From the NCBI RefSeq assembly GCF_024808815.1, contig NZ_JANUCS010000006.1:46496-110495 (forward strand): a stretch of 64,000 nucleotides of DNA, written 5' to 3'. The stretch's first letter is position 1; each line of letters begins with the position of its first letter. Origin of the DNA: Methanosalsum natronophilum. Lineage in GTDB: Archaea; Halobacteriota; Methanosarcinia; Methanosarcinales; Methanosarcinaceae. The position numbers and the translations under genes are program-made. Positions 58,601 through 64,000 of the stretch are shown piece by piece. The notes beneath the pieces are model-generated. The model did no database searches. It saw nothing but the letters and a program-made list of their open reading frames with translations, and was not told the DNA's origin.

Positions 58601-58756
58601 GTTTTAATGTTACAGGAAGGTAACTACATTACGAGGAAAAAATTACTGGATGTCAAAAAAGCGGGAGAGGTTGCTAATATAAAAGATGTTCAAGAGATAT
58701 CTGAGATAATTGAACAACTCTATGAGGTAAAATCACTTCCAGAAGCCTTTAGATAA
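55607..58756 (+). CDS. Large FtsZ/tubulin-like GTPase with coiled coil (FtsZl-1 type)
   Basis: About 1049 residues. The N-terminal third is a tubulin-superfamily domain: an early nucleotide loop (TIVGVGGCGKRLTMEI), the tubulin signature GGGTGSGMF near residues 194-202, and a following VVLPTTNEGE strand. A long helical part includes heptad-rich coiled coil around residues 530-590. The C-terminal domain (from about 880) is not recognised. FtsZl-1 proteins are known by comparative genomics from diverse bacteria and archaea and are predicted to work with a distinct GTPase in membrane remodelling. The ATG at 55607 overlaps the previous gene; ATGs at 55598 and 55601 are alternatives. Confidence 0.85.
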   Translation: MNNSDRVNPLQLPTNLTIVGVGGCGKRLTMEICKNDWFLDHYSSDGKRLKIYTMDTDANEKINDENQNEKLSEKIISHKGQGNIESRYYYLPSLANISQVSDLANKELVQNVKENPTEPKVNTWWLNDEESENGISFNKLKELDPFVMDDFGGGVHRRRAISKAIFYKVKTEGESSGFPTFSDMGSVAIVVGIGGGTGSGMFIDLARYIRFKKGDSAQLSLFVVLPTTNEGEKEQLNASIALTELEYLNLNERLFNNIIVTSLGPTGYKKGEEAKQEVYEFDAMFPNVFTNFYHIERGDINISDSKTPFSSFIFGNSHNIEYPIEDLKVLKDRYESLINSLELITNKRKELNQHILSYLDDYSISEDASPTKDNLEFIKKEYKNIENVMMHDIAKLLSYNSAETIEYFIHNNIPEDLKHENIKKFDDMISYLSRLMSGSMNVNEAELTDQIDKKLARVVPESIGTLNETAQLFKKVSSIESETTRSSLIELLKGSQNMLSIITSMNTDSKKISDQINELKGELNAKEQALEDIQKLQNESIKKSENKLQEKESDIDNYISLKQRVRALDDKEILIRSKLQHLIDTLESDEIKGRTKEGWLKAANVSEVQQEIKDLSNEFDGRYDNLIKLVENIALYYFYEYQKTNSAKGGIISFIKGDKKKKMKKFEALKKECEAYIKTNAKEWNIQINSPFEFYIPEDFLNKGISKQAYALKDDIISYISSDLDSSIVDKDEFNDILELDNRTEIYAGLKSHLRDAYLKDGGYSDRVESIRKETDAIKDDINKKQNLIDMITNVDKLHESTFGLRKDMSNYYNEFYDISAKVNESSKTKSGTQKSLYRTKVGNIDSKILSLVGDHSDLTNLENDDHGKRELDKLVSEIKATYPSLLENYKLGIHNQMIPISSTERWNFNKAGLVISSRSSYICSTVANSNIASDINSILSLSSSQDAHVITHRNAKNWEVSLTFLAATCFLDNISPLISGGGYWKIYEQNRDNLLHHVLMLQEGNYITRKKLLDVKKAGEVANIKDVQEISEIIEQLYEVKSLPEAFR

Positions 58757-58770
58757 TTTGGAGATATCAA

Positions 58771-60213
58771 ATGAAAATAAAGGGGCCAATCAGATTTTAT
58801 AATATTTTATTAGTTCTGTTATGCTTGGTTTTATCTTATGCTATGCTGAACATTATTGCAATGTTTATCAGTTACCCAGTTAACTGGTTTGCAAGTATAA
58901 CTTTAAGTGCTTTTGTTATATTGTTCATAGGTGCAAGTATTGGATTGTTATTTGAAGACCGCTCAAAGCAGGGTGGAATGCTACTACTCGCAGTATTTAC
59001 ACCTTACATTGCATTCTCATTGTTAGAAGTTAATCTATTTCGGCTAGAAGGTATCCTGTTAGGACTTATTGCTGGTTTTGGCATGCTATACCATGCATAT
59101 AATAATAACAAATTCAATGTTGTTGCTAATGCAAGCAAGCTGTTCCTTACCTTGTTCTTTGGTCTTTTTATAGCGTACTTGTGGCCAATTATAATAGATA
59201 TTGTTATTAATGAGTCTCAAAGGGATGTTCCACATGCTTATCTTAGTGGTTTTAGTGATTTTTCATTGATAATTCTAAGTATTTTAGCCATGATTTTACT
59301 TTATCTGATATTAATTAAGCACATACATGGAGTTAATGGCAGTGACGTATTTGTTTATGGACCATCAAAGTCCGGTAAAACATTGTTATTACTTGCATTG
59401 TACAACCAGTTTGTGAATTATTATGATGGTCATAGGAATGAAGTGATTCTATCATCTTCAGGTGATGAAGAGTATTATCGTCTAGAAAATATGCTATCAG
59501 AACTAAAACATGGTAACCAACCCAGAAGTAACCAAAAGACAGATTTGACATTGTATAGTCTTGATGGTAAAAAAGGCATGAAACCAATAGCTTTTGACTT
59601 TGTTGATTACGGTGGTGAGTTCACAGAGAACCTTACTCCAGAAGACTATAAAGATGCAATTGAAAAACTTCAATTGGAGATTCCGGATGAAGAATTTGAA
59701 TCTTTCATAGATAAACCAATGTTCATAAAAAGAATTAAAGAAAGTTACCCAAAAAAGATCATTTACTTGCTAGATCAACTAGTCCTCACACATGTATATA
59801 AAAAATTAGAAATGTCTAGCAAAATAGTCTTTTTAATTGATGGAGAACATATTGCTTCGATGCACGATGATGGTGAAAGATACCTTACCAGATTGTTTGG
59901 ACAATATTCAAGGATAATGGAACTTTTCGGGAATGAAAAGTCCTATGCAATTGTTGTCACAAAGACAGATAAAATAAAAGATATTACAGGAATAGAAGAT
60001 AATTCTAGAGAAGCTATTGAAATTGAACGAGATATATTTGAAAAATTACTTGAAATCGATACTTTCAAAGAAATAAGGAATAGAGCATCTAAAGTTCCTA
60101 TTTATTTCTATACTGTAAGCGTGAGTGGAATTGCCACAAGAGATACTGAAGATAATCTTATAACGAACTTATATCCATGGAGAGTTGATCAACTTGCAAG
60201 GTTTGGGTACTGA
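58771..60213 (+). CDS. Multi-spanning membrane GTPase
   Basis: 480 residues. The first 185 contain about six hydrophobic helices. The C-terminal half is a P-loop GTPase with Walker A YGPSKSGKTLL near residues 193-203, a DxxG-like FDFVDYGGEFTE near 274, a second acidic strand KIVFLIDGEHIAS, and VVTKTDKI near 393 as the TKxD base-specificity motif. It matches the distinct GTPase expected beside FtsZl-1. It should sit in the membrane with the GTPase domain in the cytoplasm, next to the tubulin-like protein. It begins 14 nt after that gene. Confidence 0.82.
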   Translation: MKIKGPIRFYNILLVLLCLVLSYAMLNIIAMFISYPVNWFASITLSAFVILFIGASIGLLFEDRSKQGGMLLLAVFTPYIAFSLLEVNLFRLEGILLGLIAGFGMLYHAYNNNKFNVVANASKLFLTLFFGLFIAYLWPIIIDIVINESQRDVPHAYLSGFSDFSLIILSILAMILLYLILIKHIHGVNGSDVFVYGPSKSGKTLLLLALYNQFVNYYDGHRNEVILSSSGDEEYYRLENMLSELKHGNQPRSNQKTDLTLYSLDGKKGMKPIAFDFVDYGGEFTENLTPEDYKDAIEKLQLEIPDEEFESFIDKPMFIKRIKESYPKKIIYLLDQLVLTHVYKKLEMSSKIVFLIDGEHIASMHDDGERYLTRLFGQYSRIMELFGNEKSYAIVVTKTDKIKDITGIEDNSREAIEIERDIFEKLLEIDTFKEIRNRASKVPIYFYTVSVSGIATRDTEDNLITNLYPWRVDQLARFGY

Positions 60214-62005
60214 TTTTTTTGTTTTCAACTCTACTGGTAAATTGTTGAGTGGTGATGGCCAACATTACACTAATGAATACAGTTCACTTGCAAAACAGCT
60301 TGATTCTAAGAGGAATGCACTTTACCTAAACCTTGACTCTGAAGGTAATTTAGTCCTAGGTTGTAGTTTCTTAGTAAAACAGGTAGGTGGTAGAGAGGAA
60401 CGCGTTGTCTGCATTTCAAGTTGTACTAGAGACCGTTATGATGTGAAATCATCTCCTATAAACGAGTTCTATCAACGTGCCGTTACTGAGATAAAAAAAA
60501 TTGATAAATATGAATATGAAATTGTGGGTATATGGGAAGAAGGTGATATATCTCGCATTGAAGACTTAGAAAATATTGTTGTTGATCCAGATCTGAAAAG
60601 GTATATCGAAGGTAAAATAATTTCAGATGAAAAAGTGAGTGTTATTTCCTACGATGCTGTAAACCCAATAACTGTAATTTCAAGTATCTATCCATTATTA
60701 GAAAAGTTTCTTGGAAACGATATTACTATAAATGTATCGAAATATCCCTACAATATAGCAATATCATTTTCATCAATGGAACCAGAACCAGATTTAGAGC
60801 TCATGGGTAGGGACATTGTAACATGGAAAAAAGCTCCTCCATATTCTGACTATTATATCATTCTTAGTCAGACATTTGAAATTGAAGAAAATTACCCTTT
60901 ACCACATTTTGCTGGAAAAGATAGAGAACATATTGCACGAGAAGCTAAGAAAAATATATTTAAAAAATATACTGGTCAGGTTCTCAATATATTCAATCAC
61001 CCTAACTCTATAAATAAGTTGTTTAATCTCTATAAAAACGATATAGAAATATTATCAGATATATTCAAAACTAAGTATCAAGCTATAAATCAAATGTATA
61101 TAGAAAATGATTCTCTTATAGCACAGATTATACTTGAATATGAAGCTAACCGTGACCAGAGTTTAGTTGGGATATCAGGTACTAATGTTCCATCAATCCT
61201 TTTTTCTAAGTTACATGACGAATCTATAAAGAAACAACTAGTTTCCAAGTTAATGAAACTAAACCCATACCCGAGTTATGCCCTAGAGTACTTTGTGAAA
61301 AAAGCCATTGTTTATCAGGACATAGATATGCTAAAAGAACTCACTTATTTTAGTATACCATATGATCCAAGGTTATCACGAGATTTCGAGAATACCGTTG
61401 AGAGGCATTTTCAACAAATATCTCTCAGTGGATACATAGATATTCTCAAACTATTGGCTGATAATATCAGATCAAAATCCGGTGATGGCGGGAAGCTCTT
61501 ATATAAATATATAATAAGCTCCGGTAAAGATTTTTCAAAGGAGTTGAGCATGGACCAAGCGAAGAGGCTGGATAAATGTTTCAATACCAAATATACAAAG
61601 AAGAAAAAAGATGAACAGAATAGGAAACGAATAATAATCTTAGAAACTATTGCAGTTGTATCAGTGTTAGGAATAATAATATTAGCTATAGCAGGTACAT
61701 GGATATATACGTCTCCTAATAATGTGCTATTTCCATACAACGAGTCTGTTATGGATGAAACTGTATTAGGTGATTATCTAGGCCCCGTTTTAGGTCTACT
61801 AGAACCATTAATAGATTTCAATGGCAATCTAACTAATATTAGCAGTGTTGAAAATGAAACTGCTCTTAATGATACCATTATTAATGAAACTATTATTAAT
61901 GAAACCATAACTAATGAAACAATTAATGGGAACGAATCATCAAATATAACAAAATTAGATGCTAATTTATCCAATAACACAACTGGAAATAATAATATAT
62001 CTTGA
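60185..62005 (+). CDS. Single-pass protein with large cytoplasmic part and sequon-rich external tail
   Basis: About 606 residues. Residues 1-480 are soluble: an N-terminal mixed domain opening FFVFNSTGKLLSGDGQ, then a helical middle. A basic stop (KKKKDEQNRKR) precedes one membrane helix near 493-513 (TIAVVSVLGIIILAIAGTW). The last 90 residues are Asn/Thr-rich with roughly a dozen N-x-S/T sequons, including tandem INET repeats. The N-terminal part may resemble GTPase-associated (GAP1-like) proteins; I am unsure. TTG at 60185 overlaps the GTPase gene; later TTGs are alternative starts. Confidence 0.75.
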   Translation: MINLQGLGTDFFVFNSTGKLLSGDGQHYTNEYSSLAKQLDSKRNALYLNLDSEGNLVLGCSFLVKQVGGREERVVCISSCTRDRYDVKSSPINEFYQRAVTEIKKIDKYEYEIVGIWEEGDISRIEDLENIVVDPDLKRYIEGKIISDEKVSVISYDAVNPITVISSIYPLLEKFLGNDITINVSKYPYNIAISFSSMEPEPDLELMGRDIVTWKKAPPYSDYYIILSQTFEIEENYPLPHFAGKDREHIAREAKKNIFKKYTGQVLNIFNHPNSINKLFNLYKNDIEILSDIFKTKYQAINQMYIENDSLIAQIILEYEANRDQSLVGISGTNVPSILFSKLHDESIKKQLVSKLMKLNPYPSYALEYFVKKAIVYQDIDMLKELTYFSIPYDPRLSRDFENTVERHFQQISLSGYIDILKLLADNIRSKSGDGGKLLYKYIISSGKDFSKELSMDQAKRLDKCFNTKYTKKKKDEQNRKRIIILETIAVVSVLGIIILAIAGTWIYTSPNNVLFPYNESVMDETVLGDYLGPVLGLLEPLIDFNGNLTNISSVENETALNDTIINETIINETITNETINGNESSNITKLDANLSNNTTGNNNIS

Positions 62006-62253
62006 ACCTAGGATTTATTTAATGCATATTTCTAGGTGAAATTTATTTTTTAAATATGAATAAAATGTTATTCATCTAGACTTAGTTACATTATGAGAGG
62101 TTGAATTAATATTTCTAATATGTCTACTAAGCCATTTTAACATAACCGAGTTTATGTGTAAGAGCTAAATGTATACCTCTTTTTAATTTTGGCGTTTAGT
62201 ATGATTTAGTCCTTGATGTAGAATTAGTTCCTTATTTAAACTAGAATTTTTAA
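62006..62253. other. Intergenic region after the tubulin-like operon
   Basis: AT-rich; no gene or stable hairpin recognised. Confidence 0.4.
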
Positions 62254-62559
62254 TTAATAGCTAACAAACTTAGGTTTTTAGAGATTTTTCAAAATTTTGA
62301 AGATTATATCAAAAGAAGCAACAAAAAACCTGTCATTTTAAACCAAAAAGCAAATCTAAACCAAATGAAGCGAGAATACATTGAAACTGAATTAGATAAA
62401 TATTTGAATAAAATAATATTGAATCAAGAAGTTAGTAACATAATTAAGTCTAAAAATACGATTTTCAAAAAAACCTACAAAAATTATAATGAAACTGATA
62501 TAAGTTCTATAATTGAGCGAATTCATTCATTATATTCAACTGAAAATATTGGAGAATAA
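62254..62559 (+). pseudogene. Start-less coding-like frame, probably a truncated gene
   Basis: An open frame of about 100 codons (FQNFEDYIKRSNKKPVILNQ, later ELDKYLNKIILNQEVSNIIK) looks coding along its length, but the first ATG is at 62365 and no ATG, GTG or TTG occurs before it. Its upstream edge, GCTAACAAACTTAGG at about 62260-62274, resembles the end of the MITE family seen elsewhere in the window. Truncation by such an element is possible. If expressed from 62365 it gives a 64-residue protein of unknown function. Confidence 0.35.
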
Positions 62560-62657
62560 GGCTTCCAGGATGACAAAATTTTCACAAATGTTGCATAATA
62601 ATCTCAATTTTTAAATTTGATGCTTATAGATTTTTCAATTTTGATTATTATATTACA

Positions 62658-62954
62658 TTGAATGTAGTTAAGTGGATTTATGTCCAGGGAACTGTTTTAT
62701 TCAATTTAATTATGATATTTATTCTATTCACATACTTACTTTCGGATGAATTAGACTATATTATGGATTCATTGATTATGGATTTAGGTGTTGTAATTCT
62801 CATATTTACTATTCTGGTACTGGGTAATATTTATTGGAGAATTTTCTGTGAATTAACTACAGTTCTATTTTCAATCAACTCAAACTTAACTAGCATAGAT
62901 TCGAAAATGAACTGTAAAATAAAAGAAGAAAATAACATATTAATAATTTTTTAA
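62658..62954 (+). CDS. Small membrane protein resembling DUF4282
   Basis: 98 residues with two hydrophobic helices, the second followed by WRIFCELTTVLFSINSNLTS, which recalls the RxxxELxIVxFRI signature of DUF4282 proteins. Only a TTG start (62658) is available. A coding-like polar tail continues in the +1 frame after the stop (about 62955-63019), so a frameshift at the T/A run near 62946 may have cut the C-terminus. Confidence 0.4.
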   Translation: MNVVKWIYVQGTVLFNLIMIFILFTYLLSDELDYIMDSLIMDLGVVILIFTILVLGNIYWRIFCELTTVLFSINSNLTSIDSKMNCKIKEENNILIIF

Positions 62955-63079
62955 AAAATAAAAATCAAGTTGATCAAAGCAAAATTGATAATAGTGAAGA
63001 TAGAAAAAATAATAAATAATCACAAAAGATTATTTTTCCAAATTGATCATCAATACCAACCTTCTTCTATACAAATATT

Positions 63080-63667
63080 TTAATTTCTATATTTGATAAG
63101 AACTAGTCCAAATATGCCTATAATTAGCATTAACACACTGGCTCCAGGCATAGGCATTGTGGGGATTTCACTCTTGGCATAAATTGTGTCTAGTTGCCTA
63201 GGACCTGCTATGTTCCACTGAGCGTTGTTTTCTGATACTAGATCTGCATTAGTTTCTATTATTGTTCCAGGCATTTCTAAATAGTAAGTTACTGTGAAAC
63301 CTGGAGCAGTTTGTGATATATCATTTGCCAGCCTATTTTCATAAACCATATAACCGTCTTCTATTCTAGAGGTAACCCCTATTACTTCAGGATTAACATT
63401 ATCAAATTCGCTAATTACAGTGACAGTTCCTTGTCCCCAGGTTTCTCTATAGGTACCACCCATTTGCTCTACATCTTCTTTTAACTCTTGAAATGTTCCG
63501 TCTTCATTAATTAAGTGATAAGTCATACTATCCATTTCTAACTTAATATTATAGTGATTTAGATTGCCATCTCTGCCAACTTTTGAATCTATGGTCATAT
63601 CAATACAGCCACTAAGGAAAATAACTGTAGATATAACTAATAAAAGCAAAACAATCTTTGATTTCAT
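63080..63667 (-). CDS. Lipoprotein with C-terminal membrane anchor
   Basis: 195 residues. Signal ends in the lipobox FLSGCID. A beta-rich ectodomain follows, then a Pro-Gly hinge (PTMPMPGAS) and a terminal hydrophobic helix with a short basic end (VLIKYRN). The C-terminal layout resembles archaeal sorting tails of the PGF/PEF-CTERM kind, but the match is loose. Function unknown. It stands alone. Confidence 0.75.
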   Translation of the reverse strand: MKSKIVLLLLVISTVIFLSGCIDMTIDSKVGRDGNLNHYNIKLEMDSMTYHLINEDGTFQELKEDVEQMGGTYRETWGQGTVTVISEFDNVNPEVIGVTSRIEDGYMVYENRLANDISQTAPGFTVTYYLEMPGTIIETNADLVSENNAQWNIAGPRQLDTIYAKSEIPTMPMPGASVLMLIIGIFGLVLIKYRN

Positions 63668-64000
63668 TTAGTGCCTCCCTGTTAAAAATATCCTTATGTC
63701 TAAACTTACTTAATTGTCTTATATAGAATACTCGGAGATTTTTGTATTCCTTGATTAATATCCCTAGATTGAATAGTTCAATCAATTTACTTTACCTTTT
63801 TAGAATTTATAGTAATCTGGCTTTTGGCTTGAAAATAGGACTGATGTGTGGTTGTACTATCATCACAAAAAACATGGTTTATGTTAGTTCTTTTTCTGTA
63901 TCTAAGAGACTGTCGGATAATAACAGATTCAAGTATCATTCATTTGATTAAAACACAAGTTTAAGACTTTAATTTGTTTTATGAGGATATTCAGAAATTA
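63668..64000. other. Intergenic end of window
   Basis: Contains the upstream region of the leftward lipoprotein gene (AT-rich, TATA-like near 63710-63725 on the minus strand). A short open frame at 63742-63951 has no ribosome site and an unconvincing composition. Nothing else recognised. Confidence 0.4.

Noticed and set aside
63742..63951. A 69-codon frame at the window end
   Set aside because: No start context and composition unlike neighbouring genes.

Overview
The window looks like a chromosomal segment of an AT-rich methanogenic archaeon, most likely of the Methanosarcinales. The reasons are archaeal promoter architecture (TATA boxes with leaderless or GGTGA-led genes), a TrmB-family regulator, HisKA_2-type multi-PAS sensor kinase, archaeal lipoproteins, COG1361-type exoproteins beside an RND exporter, paired CobW proteins and a type I-B CRISPR-Cas locus. 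No tRNA or rRNA gene was recognised, so the assignment rests on gene content alone.

Layout. 1-1.2 kb: end of a solute-binding lipoprotein gene and a BioB-like radical SAM gene. 1.4-15 kb: a decayed tailed-virus provirus read mostly leftward (RecT annealing protein, DUF927-type helicase, small and large terminase, portal). An iron/cobalamin-type ABC transporter, an HxlR regulator and a Cys-rich protein are inserted between terminase and portal. Its right end carries a ribbon-helix-helix repressor with a palindromic operator and a zinc-ribbon/winged-helix protein. No integrase, capsid or tail gene is visible. 15-17.7 kb: two paralogous CobW-family GTPases with matching promoters, operators and foldable 5' leaders. 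18-23.6 kb: a NERD-helicase-HTH protein and a UvrD/AddB-like helicase-nuclease. 23.9-34.7 kb: cas8b-cas7-cas5-cas3-cas6-cas1-cas2-cas4 and an array of 29 repeats and 28 spacers. A phosphoribosyltransferase gene starts 19 nt after the last repeat, and a degenerate repeat lies downstream of it.

35.6-39.4 kb: an overlapping leftward operon eanB-eanA-sufS-sufE, read as anaerobic ergothioneine synthesis with its own cysteine desulfurase and SufE. 39.5-41.5 kb: remnants of two mobile-element families, a NapH-like ferredoxin membrane protein and a DnaQ-like exonuclease. 41.9-47.4 kb: RND (HAE3/MMPL) exporter, two paralogous anchored exoproteins and a TrmB regulator. 47.5-50.8 kb: sensor histidine kinase. 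51-54.4 kb: accessory debris (AbrB antitoxin with a broken mazF, a small inverted-repeat element, a gene with an in-frame UAG, a PD-(D/E)XK protein).

54.9-62 kb: the most unusual block, a four-gene operon. It encodes a signal-anchored exoprotein, a large tubulin/FtsZ-like protein with a coiled coil (FtsZl-1 type), a multi-spanning membrane GTPase, and a single-pass protein with a large cytoplasmic part and an extracellular tail packed with N-glycosylation sequons. Together they suggest a membrane-spanning, nucleotide-driven remodelling machine. The last 2 kb hold small membrane and lipoprotein genes.
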